Part shown: positions 16,745 through 25,343 of the stretch, piece after piece
Layout of the letters: each line of letters opens with the position of its first letter
Position numbering within the stretch: the stretch's first letter is position 1
Assembly: GCF_000717345.1 (NCBI RefSeq)
Contig: NZ_JNZA01000057.1
Coordinates: 1-35,750, forward strand
From: Streptomyces lydicus
GTDB taxonomy: Bacteria; Actinomycetota; Actinomycetes; Streptomycetales; Streptomycetaceae
Length of the DNA: 35,750 nucleotides
Reading direction: 5' to 3'
Position numbers and translations under genes: made by a program
Notes under the pieces: generated by a model
The model's input: only the letters and a program-made list of their open reading frames with translations
What the model was told of the DNA's origin: nothing
The model's database searches: none

Positions 16745-17683
16745 ATGGCTTCACCACCATGGAACACCTCAGAGATCACAGGCCAATTGACGCGCGGCAT
16801 CCGCCGCCGGTCGCTGCTCGCGGGGGTAGCGGCGCTCGGCGCAGCGGGTGCCCTGGGAGCGGCCACCGGCTGCTCCCGCGTCGACGTCAGCGGGGCCACG
16901 GACGGCGGTCACCTGCTCGAGGACCTGCGCAAAAAGGGCACCGTGCGCATGGGAATCGCCAGTGAACCGCCCTACGCCTCGATCAACAGCAAGGGCGAGC
17001 TGACCGGCGAGGCACCGGCGGTCGCCAAAACGATCTTCCAGCGGCTCGGGATCCGGAATTTCGAGCCGGTCCCGGTCGAGTTCGGCGCGCTGGTGCCCGG
17101 CCTGCACTCGTTCCAGTACGACGTGATCGTCGCGGGCATGTTCATCAACAAGGCGCGCTGCGCCGCGGTGCTCTTCTCCGACCCGGATTACGAGTCGAAG
17201 GACGCCTTTCTCGTTCCCAAGGGGAACCCGCACAAGATCAAGGATTATCCGGATATCGCCCGGCAGCATCTCCGGATGGGCACCGGAATCGGTTACGCGG
17301 AGATCGATTACGCGGTCGGCAACGGCGTCAAGAAGAGCACGATCCAGACCTACGGCGACCAGATCGCCGGAATGGAGGCACTGGAGGCGGGACGCATCGA
17401 CGCCTTCGCCGGTACCGCGCTGACCATGATCGAGGCGCTGAAGACCGGTAAGCACCCCAAGGTGCAGATGACCTCCCCGTTCACTCCGACGGTCGACGGC
17501 AAGCAACAGCGGGACGGCGGCGGCTACGGCTTCCGGCTCGGCGAGACGAAACTGCGCGACGCCTTCAACGGTGAGCTGCAGAAGATGAAGAAGAGCGGCG
17601 AACTCCTGCGCATTGCCAAGCCCTTCGGCTTCACCGAGGAGTTCATGACCGACCTCACCGCGAAGGAGCTCTGCAAAAAGTGA
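16745..17683 (+). CDS. ehuB: ABC importer substrate-binding lipoprotein, EhuB-like
   Basis: A 312-aa extracellular solute-binding protein of the polar amino acid / ectoine type. A twin-arginine-like RRRSLLAG precedes the lipobox AATGC (C43), so it should be a surface lipoprotein. The SBP_bac_3 fold shows RMGIASEPPYASIN, the EhuB-typical TGEAPAVAKTIFQRLGI, and YDVIVAGMFINKARCAAVLF. LRMGTGIGYAEIDYA and a late GYGFRLGETKLRDAFN follow. EhuB binds ectoine or hydroxyectoine in Sinorhizobium (known), but ligand specificity here is an inference. The ATG at 16745 gives a normal signal peptide length. It overlaps ehuC by 4 bp (GTGA). Confidence 0.8.
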   Translation: MASPPWNTSEITGQLTRGIRRRSLLAGVAALGAAGALGAATGCSRVDVSGATDGGHLLEDLRKKGTVRMGIASEPPYASINSKGELTGEAPAVAKTIFQRLGIRNFEPVPVEFGALVPGLHSFQYDVIVAGMFINKARCAAVLFSDPDYESKDAFLVPKGNPHKIKDYPDIARQHLRMGTGIGYAEIDYAVGNGVKKSTIQTYGDQIAGMEALEAGRIDAFAGTALTMIEALKTGKHPKVQMTSPFTPTVDGKQQRDGGGYGFRLGETKLRDAFNGELQKMKKSGELLRIAKPFGFTEEFMTDLTAKELCKK

Positions 17684-18411
17684 CCTCTGCGCTGTGGGAA
17701 CTCTTCTTCAAGGGGCTGTGGATCACCGTCCAGCTGATGGTCTACAGCGCCGCCCTGGCCGCCGTCGTCGCCTTCGGCATCGGTCTGTCCCGTACCTCGC
17801 GCCTGTGGATCGTGCGCTTCCTGTCCGGTGTGTACGTGGAGTTCTTCCGCGGCACCTCGGCGCTGGTGCTGATGTTCTGGCTGTTCTTCGCGCTGCCCCT
17901 GCTGGGCTGGCAGCTCGCCGGCATCTGGGCGGGCACCCTGGCCCTCGGACTGTCCTACGGGGCGTACGGCTCGGAGATCGTGCGCGGCGCCCTCCAGGCG
18001 GTGCCGGCCGCCCAGCGTGAGGCGGCGGTCGCGCTGAACTTCACGCCCTGGCAGCGGCTGCGGAAGGTGCTGCTGCCGCAGGCCGTCCCCGAGATGATGC
18101 CGCCGTTCAACAACCTGCTGATCGAGCTGCTCAAGGGCACCGCGCTGGCGTCGCTGCTGTCCATCGGCGAGCTCACCTTCCAGGCCAAGCTGGCCCGGCT
18201 GTCCACGGGCCAGAGCGCCCAGGTCTACGGAATCATCCTCGTGCTGTACTTCGCGGTCGCGTTCGTGGTGACCCGGATCATGCGCCTGCTGGAACGCCGC
18301 GCCAAGGCATCGGTGGGCCGGGCGGTGCCCAAGGGCGAGGGCTGGTTCTCCCGCAAGCTGCCCGTCGAGAAGCAGGGTCCCGAGGCGCTGGCCACCGGAG
18401 GCAAGCCGTGA
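17680..18411 (+). CDS. ehuC: ABC importer permease, EhuC-like
   Basis: A 243-aa inner-membrane permease of the HisM/GlnP type. It has about five predicted membrane helices, starting with [20 protein letters not shown]. The EAA loop that contacts the ATPase is visible ([17 protein letters not shown]), followed by [14 protein letters not shown]. The C-terminal about 25 residues are charged and cytoplasmic. The GTG start overlaps the ehuB stop by 4 bp, and its own stop overlaps the next GTG in the same way, so the operon is translationally coupled. Forms a heteromeric channel with EhuD. Confidence 0.85.
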   Translation: MTSALWELFFKGLWITVQLMVYSAALAAVVAFGIGLSRTSRLWIVRFLSGVYVEFFRGTSALVLMFWLFFALPLLGWQLAGIWAGTLALGLSYGAYGSEIVRGALQAVPAAQREAAVALNFTPWQRLRKVLLPQAVPEMMPPFNNLLIELLKGTALASLLSIGELTFQAKLARLSTGQSAQVYGIILVLYFAVAFVVTRIMRLLERRAKASVGRAVPKGEGWFSRKLPVEKQGPEALATGGKP

Positions 18412-19061
18412 ACAACTGGTCGTGGAGCTACGTCGGCGAGATCATGCCCGACATCCTCAAGGGGCTGTGGATCACCATCCAGGCCACCTTCTACGGCTCG
18501 CTGGTGGCCTTCGCGCTCGGACTGGTGTGGGCGCTGCTGCTGCGTTCGCCGAGCCGCTGGGTCACCTGGCCGGTCAGCATCGTCGTCGAATTCATCCGCA
18601 ACACCCCGCTGCTGGTGCAGCTGTTCTTCCTGTTCTTCGTCCTGCCGGGCTGGGGACTGACCTTCGCGCCGCTGACCACGGGCGTGATCGGCCTGGGGCT
18701 GCACTACTCGACGTACACCTCCGAGGTGTACCGCGCCGGTATCGACGGCGTGCCGCCCGGGCAGTGGGAGGCCGCGACCGCGCTGAGCCTGCCGCGCCGG
18801 CGCACCTGGACCGCGGTGATCCTCCCGCAGGCGTTCCGCCGGGTGGTGCCCGCGCTCGGCAACTACGTCATCGCGATGTTCAAGGACACGCCGCTGCTGG
18901 CCGGCATCACCGTCGCCGACATGCTCTTCCAGGCGAACAGCATCAGCGCCACCACCTTCGACTACCTGGAGCCGATCACCGTCGTCGGCATCCTCTTCGT
19001 GGTCATCTCCTACCCCACCTCCCTCCTCCTGCGAGCCCTGGAGCGTCGTCTTGTCCGCTGA
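18408..19061 (+). CDS. ehuD: ABC importer permease, EhuD-like
   Basis: A 217-aa second permease, paralogous to the one just upstream: both begin with a LKGLWIT/FKGLWIT segment before the first helix. The EAA loop is [18 protein letters not shown] followed by [34 protein letters not shown] is the conserved second-helix region. The GTG start overlaps ehuC by 4 bp, and the gene runs 11 bp into the ATPase gene. Confidence 0.85.
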   Translation: MNNWSWSYVGEIMPDILKGLWITIQATFYGSLVAFALGLVWALLLRSPSRWVTWPVSIVVEFIRNTPLLVQLFFLFFVLPGWGLTFAPLTTGVIGLGLHYSTYTSEVYRAGIDGVPPGQWEAATALSLPRRRTWTAVILPQAFRRVVPALGNYVIAMFKDTPLLAGITVADMLFQANSISATTFDYLEPITVVGILFVVISYPTSLLLRALERRLVR

Positions 19062-19893
19062 CAGCACCCCCTCGAAAGAAACGGCCGGCGCGGCGGACGG
19101 GGGCCCCACCGGGGCGAGGTCCGCGGCCGGCACCGAGCTGATCCGCTTCGACCACGTCACCAAGCGGTTCGGGACCAACACCGTGCTGGACTCGCTGGAC
19201 TTCACGGTCTCCTCCGGCAAGCACGTCACCCTCATCGGCCCGTCCGGCTCCGGCAAGACCACGATCCTGCGGCTGCTGATGACGCTGCTGAAGCCGGACG
19301 AGGGCACCATCAAGGTCGGCGGTGAGTACCTGACGCACGAGGAGAAGGGCGGCAAGCTCGTCCCGGCCGGGGAGAAGCACGTCCGGGAGGTCCGCAAGAA
19401 CATCGGCATGGTGTTCCAGCAGTTCAACCTCTTCCCCAACATGAAGGTGCTGCGGAACATCACCGAGGCGCCGGTGCACGTCCTGGGGCTGGACAAGGAC
19501 GCCGCCGAGGAGCGGGCCCGGGACCTGCTGGAGCTGGTGGGCCTGACCGAGCACCTCGACAAGTACCCCAACCAGCTCTCCGGCGGACAGCAGCAGCGGG
19601 TCGCCATCGCCCGGGCGCTGGCGATGCGCCCGCAGGTGCTGCTGCTGGACGAGGTGACCTCGGCGCTGGACCCGGAGCTGGTGGCCGGGGTGCTCGACGT
19701 CCTGCGGGACATCGCCCACACCACGGACATCACCATGCTCTGCGTCACGCACGAGATGAATTTCGCCCGGGACATCTCCGACGATGTCCTGATGTTCGAC
19801 GCCGGGCGGGTCATCGAATCCGGGGCGCCCGAGAAGATCTTCACGGAGCCGGAGCACGAACGCACCCGGGAATTCCTCAGCGCGGTGCTGTGA
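19051..19893 (+). CDS. ehuA: ABC importer ATP-binding protein, EhuA-like
   Basis: A 280-aa ATPase that powers the importer. Walker A is GPSGSGKTT (63-71), the Q-loop is [10 protein letters not shown] (121-130), the signature is LSGGQQQR (176-183) and Walker B is [12 protein letters not shown] (196-207). The switch His is in CVTHEMNFA. The first about 28 residues are a low-complexity extension before the ABC domain. Translation seems to start at TTG 19051, inside the end of ehuD and just after GGAGCG; no ATG or GTG is available close by. It is the last gene of the operon and is followed by a terminator. Confidence 0.87.
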   Translation: MSADSTPSKETAGAADGGPTGARSAAGTELIRFDHVTKRFGTNTVLDSLDFTVSSGKHVTLIGPSGSGKTTILRLLMTLLKPDEGTIKVGGEYLTHEEKGGKLVPAGEKHVREVRKNIGMVFQQFNLFPNMKVLRNITEAPVHVLGLDKDAAEERARDLLELVGLTEHLDKYPNQLSGGQQQRVAIARALAMRPQVLLLDEVTSALDPELVAGVLDVLRDIAHTTDITMLCVTHEMNFARDISDDVLMFDAGRVIESGAPEKIFTEPEHERTREFLSAVL

Positions 19894-19921
19894 AACAGCC
19901 GCGGTAGACACGCGGTTCACG

Positions 19922-19959
19922 GGTGGTGTGCCCCTCTTCGGACGGGGCGCACCACCTTT
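19922..19959 (+). terminator. Terminator of the ehu operon
   Basis: A 13-bp stem (GGTGGTGTGCCCC / GGGGCGCACCACC, one G-T pair) with a 9-nt loop is followed by TTTC, 29 bp after the ehuA stop codon. Confidence 0.8.
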
Positions 19960-20073
19960 CGCATTCCACGGACGGGCACCATGCCCACCGAATCCCGGAA
20001 TATCACCCCTCGACGGGTGGCTCAACCCTTCCTCAAGTCAGCCGCCTATGGCTGAAAACACGTCTACCGTCTA

Positions 20074-20087
20074 CCGTTCCAGAACGG
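20074..20087. promoter_or_regulatory. Palindrome CCGTTCCAGAACGG upstream of the winged-helix gene
   Basis: A perfect 6-bp inverted repeat around CA, 116 bp ahead of the proposed start. Its TTCC/GGAA-type half-sites resemble the repeats before ehuB. Candidate operator; no partner is proven. Confidence 0.3.
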
Positions 20088-20189
20088 CCTGCGCGACTAC
20101 CTGACGCCACCTCATGACCAGGGTGGAACAACGGAGTTGGGCCGTCCCAGGTGGTCTGTCCGCAGGCAATGCAACGGGGTCCCTTTTTC

Positions 20190-20747
20190 ATGGGAAGGAC
20201 AGTGGGAGACGTGAACGTCTCGTATTTCGCCACGGCCGTCAGCGCGTACGAGGAACCGCCGCTTCAGCACCGCGACGCCTACGCCGTCGTCGTCGCGAAC
20301 ACCGTCGCCGACCTGGAGCAGGTCGGCGAACTGCTGCACAGCAATCTGCCGGTCCTGCTCGTCCGCGATCTCGACCAGGCGCGGCGCCTGGTGGACGGCG
20401 AGCCGGCCGCCGCCGGCGGCGCGCGGCACGTACCGGCGCTCCAGGCCGGCCAGCTGGAGATCCGGCCGGACGAGCAACGGGCGTGGTGGCGCGGCGCCGC
20501 GCTGGAGCTGACCGGCCAGGAGATCGCCCTGCTGGCCTGCCTGGCCCGGCAGAGCGGCGGGGTGGTCTCGTTCCGGGAACTCGTCCGGGACGTGTGGGGG
20601 GCGTCCTGCGGGGTGGACACCACGGTGATCCACAGTGCCGTACGGCGGCTGCGCCGGAAGCTGGAACGGGCCGGGGTGGAGGTGCGTATCGCCTCGGTAC
20701 GGGGCTACGGGCTGCGCCTGGCCGGTGAGGACGTGATCCGTCAGTGA
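20190..20747 (+). CDS. Winged-helix (OmpR/PhoB-type) transcriptional regulator
   Basis: A DNA-binding regulator of about 185 aa. The C-terminal half is a clear Trans_reg_C winged helix: ELTGQEIALLACLARQSGGV, FRELVRDVWG, TTVIHSAVRRLRRKLE and the wing VRIASVRGYGLRL. The N-terminal about 80 residues (AYAVVVANTVADLEQVGELL...) do not have the phospho-acceptor Asp pattern of a receiver domain, so it is unlikely to be an ordinary response regulator. No kinase gene is adjacent. Start uncertain: ATG 20190, GTG 20202 and GTG 20211 are in frame, the last two near GGAAGG and GGGAG. It stands alone between ehuA and the secreted proteins. Confidence 0.8.
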   Translation: MGRTVGDVNVSYFATAVSAYEEPPLQHRDAYAVVVANTVADLEQVGELLHSNLPVLLVRDLDQARRLVDGEPAAAGGARHVPALQAGQLEIRPDEQRAWWRGAALELTGQEIALLACLARQSGGVVSFRELVRDVWGASCGVDTTVIHSAVRRLRRKLERAGVEVRIASVRGYGLRLAGEDVIRQ

Positions 20748-20903
20748 ACTGACATCGGCCCGACATTGGCCACCCCGCCGGGCTCCTCAAGACTGAGAGG
20801 CGAATCACCGGCGGGGACGCCGGCCGCGGGAATTCCGGGCTTCCGGAAATTGCCGCGGCCGGCTGCTTCCCCGCACCGCACCGAAACCCGAAGGGGATGC
20901 AGC

Positions 20904-21320
20904 ATGCGTGTGCACAGGGCCTCTCGCGCACTCCTGGTGAGTGTCGCCGCCGCGGGAATTCTCGGTACGACGGGAATGGCGGCCACCGGCGCCGCGGCCG
21001 CGGACCACGGCCCCGCCGTAACGAAGAAAACCTGCAAGGTATCCGCCTACACCGACCGGGTCGACCGCAAGACCGACAAGTTCGGCAACGGCGCGATCAA
21101 GTGCAACTTCACGCCGGCCTACACCAAGCTCACCGTCACCCTCTACAAGGGCAAGAAGAAGATGGCGACGGCCCATTGCAGCAGCCACGGCAGGTCGTGC
21201 TTCAAGGCCACCAGGGAAGTCAAGGACGACGCCCGCATCCAGAAGTGGCGCACCAAGGTCACCGGCTCCTGGGGCCACGGGAAGTCGAAGACGGTGTGGA
21301 GCACGCCGATGTACGGCTGA
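20904..21320 (+). CDS. Small secreted lysine- and cysteine-containing protein A
   Basis: A 138-aa exported protein of unknown function. The signal peptide has an Arg start (MRVHRASR), a hydrophobic core and an AAA cleavage site near residue 33. The mature part is basic, rich in Lys and Thr, and has four cysteines (TCKVSAY, IKCNF, AHCSSHGRSC) that could form two disulfides outside the cell. WSTPMYG ends the protein. It has its own 156-bp upstream gap with AAGGGG near the ATG. A second secreted protein of similar size and composition follows 66 bp later, so the two may work as a pair. I do not recognise the family. Confidence 0.7.
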   Translation: MRVHRASRALLVSVAAAGILGTTGMAATGAAAADHGPAVTKKTCKVSAYTDRVDRKTDKFGNGAIKCNFTPAYTKLTVTLYKGKKKMATAHCSSHGRSCFKATREVKDDARIQKWRTKVTGSWGHGKSKTVWSTPMYG

Positions 21321-21386
21321 GCCGTCCCGGCAGGCCCACGACTCTGAATCTCTGCTCGAATTCATGACCGGAAAAGGCAGGTGCGT

Positions 21387-21854
21387 ATGCGCAGGATGAT
21401 CGCGGGCGCCGCGGGGGCCGCACTGGCCGCCACCGCCCTGGTGGGTGCCCTCCCGGGCGCCGCCTCGGCCTCGGCGGGGGACGCGCCCCTCAAGAAGACC
21501 GTCTACAGCCAGAAGGCGAAGCCGACGAAGAAGTCGACGAAGTTCGACGCCAAGTGCAACACCGTCGGCAACGGCCACAAGAGCGCGGGCATGGCGTGCT
21601 TCCGGGCGAAGGGCGACCGGGTCTGGATCAAGGACACCGCACCGGGGGACGGGCTGCGCATCGAGGTACGCGGCATGACCAACTCCAACGGGAACCCGGG
21701 CTACCGCTGTTACGGCAACCACAAGGGCGGCTGGCAGGTCTGCAACTTCGACCGGCAGATGGCCGAGAAGCGGATCTTCCTCTGGTACGTCAGTACCTGG
21801 AAGGGCAGCAAGATCAAGTGGACCAGCGACGAGAAGATGCTGCGGACGTCCTGA
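21387..21854 (+). CDS. Small secreted lysine- and cysteine-containing protein B
   Basis: A 155-aa exported protein of unknown function. The signal peptide begins MRRMIAG and ends at ASASAGDA. The mature protein is Lys-rich (SQKAKPTKKSTKFDAKC) and has four cysteines: DAKC, MACF, YRCYG and QVCNF. A Gly/Asn-rich MTNSNGNPGYRCYGNHKGG lies between them. The ATG at 21387 is favoured over GTG 21381 because AGGCAGG sits 5 nt upstream of it. It is in tandem with secreted protein A and ends at a strong hairpin. Similar size and cysteine count suggest related roles, but the two sequences are not clearly homologous by eye. Confidence 0.7.
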   Translation: MRRMIAGAAGAALAATALVGALPGAASASAGDAPLKKTVYSQKAKPTKKSTKFDAKCNTVGNGHKSAGMACFRAKGDRVWIKDTAPGDGLRIEVRGMTNSNGNPGYRCYGNHKGGWQVCNFDRQMAEKRIFLWYVSTWKGSKIKWTSDEKMLRTS

Positions 21855-21883
21855 CGGCGTCCCGGCGGATGACGTGAGGTCTG

Positions 21884-21913
21884 CGGAACCGGCCACGGAA
21901 TTGGCCGGTTCCG
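21884..21913 (+). terminator. Terminator after the secreted-protein genes
   Basis: A perfect 12-bp stem (CGGAACCGGCCA / TGGCCGGTTCCG) with a 6-nt loop, 30 bp after the stop codon. Confidence 0.75.
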
Positions 21914-22001
21914 TACCCTCCTCGGCCCTCATCGGGTTACGCGCCGGCGCGGCCGGATGTGACCGGAGTGTGAAACTCCCTGGCAGTCAGCTTCGTGACC
22001 T

Positions 22002-22013
22002 TGGCATATGCCA
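22002..22013. promoter_or_regulatory. Perfect 12-bp palindrome TGGCATATGCCA
   Basis: It lies 184 bp upstream of the iclR-type gene in an otherwise non-coding stretch. It is fully symmetric, as expected for a dimeric regulator's operator. The binding protein is unknown; self-regulation by the IclR protein is one possibility. Confidence 0.35.
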
Positions 22014-22196
22014 GCGTCTCAACCGCCTGTACAGAAAACCGGGACGCGCTTCTTTTCGGTCAAGACCCCCTCCATCGAGGGCCGTTGGCCGCTATCGTGA
22101 TAGCAGCCCTGTTGCCGGGCCGCGGTCGTCCCTGCGTCGACCGTGCCCGACGATGCGGCCACGACGCAAGCGGTACCAACCTGCTAGGGGGACACC

Positions 22197-22955
22197 GTGG
22201 CGCTGAAGCCCGAGCCGACCGCGCCGTTCCATTCGGTGCAGTACGCCCTTCGCGTGCTCGAAACGATCTCCCGGCACGCCGACGGCGTGACGGACGTCCA
22301 GATCGCACGCGAGACGGGGCTGTCCCCGGGACTGCTCGCCCACATGCTGTCGATGCTCCGGCGCGAGGGCTACGTGGAGCAGGTCACCGACGGGGCGTAC
22401 GTGGTCGGGGACTCGCTCCTGCTCCTGGGATCGGGCGGTGACCGCGACCGGGCCCTGCGCGACAAGCTGCAGCTCACCCTGGACCAGCTCCGCGACTCGG
22501 TCGGTGCGGCGGTCTACATCAGCCGGTACATCGACGGCGAGGTCAAGATCCTGCACTACGCCGACGGACCGCTGGCGCCGAAGGTCAACGAGTGGGCCGA
22601 ATTCCGCCGCACGGCGCACGCCAGCGCGGTCGGCAAGTGCCTGCTCGCGCAGCTCGACCACGACGGCCGCAAGGACCACCTCTCGCGCCACAAGACCGCC
22701 CGGCTCACCTCCCGGACGATCACCAACGAGAAGGTGCTGTTCCACAAGCTCGACAGCCAGCCGCCCACGGTCCCCGTCCTGGACCTCCAGGAGTACGCCG
22801 TCGGCACGGTCTGCGCGGCGGTACCGATCACCGCCGGTTCGACGGTCGGCTGCCTCGCGCTGTCCATGCCGCTGGAGCACGCCCACCGCCTGCGCCAGGC
22901 GGCCGACGCCCTCAACCGCAAGGCCGCCCCGGTCCTGCTGTCCCTGGCGATCTGA
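22197..22955 (+). CDS. IclR-family transcriptional regulator
   Basis: A 252-aa regulator with an N-terminal winged helix-turn-helix (about 12-72: ALRVLETISRH, DVQIARETGL, MLRREGYVEQV). The C-terminal effector domain is about 85-250, with AVGKCLLAQL, VCAAVPITAG and VGCLALSMPL. IclR proteins sense small catabolic metabolites and usually control neighbouring uptake and degradation genes. The GTG start at 22197 follows GGGGGA. It is on the same strand as the ehu operon, 2.3 kb after it, and could control that importer and the racemase/amidase genes. This is inference from family habit and from the TGGAAC-type repeats before ehuB. Confidence 0.85.
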   Translation: MALKPEPTAPFHSVQYALRVLETISRHADGVTDVQIARETGLSPGLLAHMLSMLRREGYVEQVTDGAYVVGDSLLLLGSGGDRDRALRDKLQLTLDQLRDSVGAAVYISRYIDGEVKILHYADGPLAPKVNEWAEFRRTAHASAVGKCLLAQLDHDGRKDHLSRHKTARLTSRTITNEKVLFHKLDSQPPTVPVLDLQEYAVGTVCAAVPITAGSTVGCLALSMPLEHAHRLRQAADALNRKAAPVLLSLAI

Positions 22956-23030
22956 GCCGGGCGGGCGGGCACGGCCGGCAGGTGGTCAGGAGCACCCCTC
23001 TCGACCAGGTAGTATTTCTTTCGTCAGCGC

Positions 23031-23104
23031 GCGCCGCTAGCTCAGTTGGTTAGAGCAGCTGACTCTTAATCAGCGGGTCCGGGGTTCGAGTCCCTGGCGG
23101 CGCA
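23031..23104 (+). tRNA. tRNA-Lys (anticodon CTT), copy 2
   Basis: A 74-nt cloverleaf identical to the other two copies, with anticodon CTT at 23065-23067. It is preceded by TAGTAT as a possible -10 box and by GTCAGC just before the 5' end. No CCA is encoded; CGT follows the discriminator A. Confidence 0.97.
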
Positions 23105-23109
23105 CGTAA

Positions 23110-23147
23110 GAAGTGGGCGTTTCCGGTTCTCCGGGAACGCCCACTTC
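23110..23147. terminator. Bidirectional terminator after tRNA-Lys copy 2
   Basis: A 12-bp stem GAAGTGGGCGTT / AACGCCCACTTC, extended by CC/GG pairs, sits 5 bp after the tRNA and before the convergent acyl-CoA synthetase gene. Confidence 0.8.
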
Positions 23148-23207
23148 GTCATGCGCGCGCACCTCTCGCGGCCCCGGTTCCGTCGCGGCCCCGGTTCCGC
23201 TCGACGC

Positions 23208-24962
23208 TCACCGCTCCAGGAGCCCCGCCCGGTCCTGCGCGCGGTAGAGCGCCAGCAGCGCCGTCTCGTCCTCCGCGGTGAACGGGCGGTACGCGGACCC
23301 GGCGGGCGCGGCCGGTGCCGGGGTCAGGGGTGTCCACCACACCGGCTCCGGGCAGCGGAAGCCGGACCGGCGCAGAGCCACCCGGTGGATCTTGTTCGTC
23401 GCCGTCACCGGCAGCGCCGCCACCGTCCGTACGAAGCGCGGCGCCATCTTCGTCCCGAGGTCGGGCTGGGCGGCCAGGAAGGCCACGAAGTCGTCCGGGT
23501 CGAAGGCGGCGCCGTCGCGCAGGGCCAGGGCCGCCATCACCTGGTCCCCGGCGACGGGGTCGGGCACCGCGTACACCGCGACGCCGGCGGCCGGGGCGTA
23601 ACGGGCGAGGATGTTCTCGATCATCGCGGCGGCCAGGTTCTCGCTGTCGACCCGCAGCCGGTCGTCGGTGCGCCCGGCGAAGTGGAAGAAGCCCCCGGCG
23701 TCCCGGAAGAAGAGGTCACCGGTCCAGTACCAGCCCGTGCCGGCCCCGGCTCCCGGGCCGCGGGTGCGCGCGGCGGTCGCCCCGGGATTGCGCCAGTAGC
23801 CCTCGAAGGAGCTGCGACCGCGGTTGACCAGCTCCCCTATCGCCTCCTCCCCGTTCAGCAGCCGGCCCGCCGCGTCGAGCCGGGCGCGCGGCAGCTCGGT
23901 GCCGGTCGCCGGGTCGACCACGGCGAGGTCGTCGCCCGGGGCGGGCCGGCCGAGGGCACCGGGCGGGGTGTCCGGTGTGCGCCGGAGGGCGGCGCCGCCC
24001 TCGGAGGAGCCGTATCCCTCGGTCAGCCGGACGCCGAAGCGGGCGGCGAAGCGGGCCGCGTCCACGGTGCCCGCCTCGGTGCCGAAGCCGTTGCGCAGCG
24101 GGTGGTCCCGGTCGTCCGGGGCGGGCGGGGTGGCCAGCAGATAGTGCACGGCCCGGCCGACGTAGGTGAAGTACGTCGCCCCGTAGCGGCGCACGTCGGG
24201 GAGGAAGGCGGAGGCCGAGAAGCGGCGGCGCAGCGCGATGCCCGCCCCGCCGGCGAGCGCCGGGGCCCAGCCGGCGAGCACGGCGTTGCCGTGGAACATC
24301 GGCATGCACAGGTAGTGGACGTCGTCCCGGCGCACCCCGAAGGACCGGGCCAGCTGCGCGCCGGCGGCGGCCAGCCGCCCCTGGGTGCACAGGGCGGCCT
24401 TGGGGGCGCCGGTGGAGCCGGAGGTGAAGCACAGCAGCATCCGGGTGGCCGGGCCGGGTGGACGGGCGCCGGGCAGGGGCGCGATCCCGTCGGGCGGTGT
24501 GCCCTCGTACGGCGCGAGCAGCTCCCGGTACGCGGGGTCGTCCACGACGAGGACCCGGCCGGGCGGCACGGTGAGGTCGAGGCCGGCCAGCAGCGGCAGG
24601 TGAGCGCGCTCGGTGACCAGCAGCACGCAGTCGGTGTGCCCGATGTCCCGGGCGAGCTCCGGCCCGCGCCGGGTGGGGTTGATCCCGGCGACGGCGGCCC
24701 CGGCGAGCGCCGCCGCGCCCAGCCACAGCGGATACTCCGGCACGTTGTCGAGCAACACCCCGACGTGCGGCTCCGCACCCCGGGGCAACAGCTCCCCCAG
24801 CAGCGCCGCCCGGGCGGCCGCGCCGGCCGCCAACTCGTGGTGGGTGAGGGCGACTCCCCCGAACCGCGCGCCGGTCCGGTGGTCGCCCCACTGCGCCTGT
24901 ACGAGCTCGGCGACGGTCCCGGCACCGGAACCTGCCGTGCTCCTCGTGCCGTCGGCTGTCAT
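23208..24962 (-). CDS. Long-chain acyl-CoA synthetase (AMP-forming ligase)
   Basis: A 584-aa adenylate-forming enzyme that activates a fatty or aryl acid with ATP and CoA, related to the FadD17-type synthetases. The A3 loop is CFTSGSTGAPKAA (178-190) and A5 is YGSSEGG (317-323). The A7/A8 region is TGD (414-416) and GRTDDRLRVDSENL (430-443). A late catalytic Lys occurs in TATNKIHR. The protein is complete and soluble, with no carrier-protein domain, so it is not part of an NRPS. The ATG at 24962 starts homologous sequence; the ribosome-binding site is weak. It is a single gene converging on tRNA-Lys copy 2. Substrate chain length cannot be told. Confidence 0.88.
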   Translation of the reverse strand: MTADGTRSTAGSGAGTVAELVQAQWGDHRTGARFGGVALTHHELAAGAAARAALLGELLPRGAEPHVGVLLDNVPEYPLWLGAAALAGAAVAGINPTRRGPELARDIGHTDCVLLVTERAHLPLLAGLDLTVPPGRVLVVDDPAYRELLAPYEGTPPDGIAPLPGARPPGPATRMLLCFTSGSTGAPKAALCTQGRLAAAGAQLARSFGVRRDDVHYLCMPMFHGNAVLAGWAPALAGGAGIALRRRFSASAFLPDVRRYGATYFTYVGRAVHYLLATPPAPDDRDHPLRNGFGTEAGTVDAARFAARFGVRLTEGYGSSEGGAALRRTPDTPPGALGRPAPGDDLAVVDPATGTELPRARLDAAGRLLNGEEAIGELVNRGRSSFEGYWRNPGATAARTRGPGAGAGTGWYWTGDLFFRDAGGFFHFAGRTDDRLRVDSENLAAAMIENILARYAPAAGVAVYAVPDPVAGDQVMAALALRDGAAFDPDDFVAFLAAQPDLGTKMAPRFVRTVAALPVTATNKIHRVALRRSGFRCPEPVWWTPLTPAPAAPAGSAYRPFTAEDETALLALYRAQDRAGLLER

Positions 24963-25036
24963 GACGCGGAAGCGTAACTGACGGCTCGTCAGGTCGACAG
25001 TCCCGTGGTGCCCCGGACCGCCCGGGAGGGCCCGGC

Positions 25037-25064
25037 GGCCTCCCCGGGGGAAGACGGGGAGGCC
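25037..25064 (-). terminator. Hairpin downstream of the small minus-strand ORF start
   Basis: GGCCTCCCC / GGGGAGGCC is a perfect 9-bp stem with a 10-nt loop. Its position just after the signal-peptide-like segment fits a terminator for a very short transcript. Confidence 0.5.
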
Positions 25065-25073
25065 CCGAGGGGA

Positions 25074-25152
25074 ATTCAGCACTGCCCGTGGCGAGCAGGG
25101 AGACACCGAGGACGCCGAGGCCGATCACGGCAGCGCTGAGCTTTGTGCGCAT
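25074..25152 (-). pseudogene. Possible remnant of a small secreted protein
   Basis: From the ATG at 25152 (GGGGCGAGGC just upstream), the strand encodes MRTKLSAAVIGLGVLGVSLL followed by ATGSAEF: a good signal peptide. After that the frame runs into Pro/Gly-rich sequence over the hairpin with no natural end. A TGA lies one base out of frame at the end of the signal peptide. This looks like a truncated or frameshifted gene for a short exported peptide, but a sequencing error or a chance ORF is possible. Confidence 0.3.
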
Positions 25153-25343
25153 GCCTCGCCCCTGAAGAACGTGGGGGTCGAGTCCGGATCGCGTGCGCCG
25201 CCTTCTGACCGCGGAGGGCGCCCTCGCCGCCCCTTCGCCCCGGAACGCGGCCTGGTCCGATCGGCGGCACGGCGGGCGATGAGTTCTCGCCGGCCGGGGA
25301 GTCAATCGGACACAGGCAGCTTCCGCATCCGAAAGGCAGCACC

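Larger units (their letters stand above)
21855..22196. other. Intergenic region before the iclR-type gene
   Basis: 342 bp with no supported gene. It holds the terminator of the secreted-protein genes (21884-21913), the palindrome at 22002, and presumably the promoter of the IclR gene. No clear -35/-10 pair could be fixed. Confidence 0.5.
24963..25343. other. Intergenic region with a signal-peptide remnant
   Basis: 381 bp between divergent genes. It contains a hairpin (25037-25064), a short minus-strand signal-peptide-like start (25152), and the upstream region of the DHFR-family gene. There is no complete gene. Confidence 0.5.

Noticed and set aside
19051..19137. Frameshift at the start of ehuA because no ATG is present
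   Set aside because: A TTG start with GGAGCG upstream and the overlap with ehuD explain it; the ABC domain is complete and in frame.
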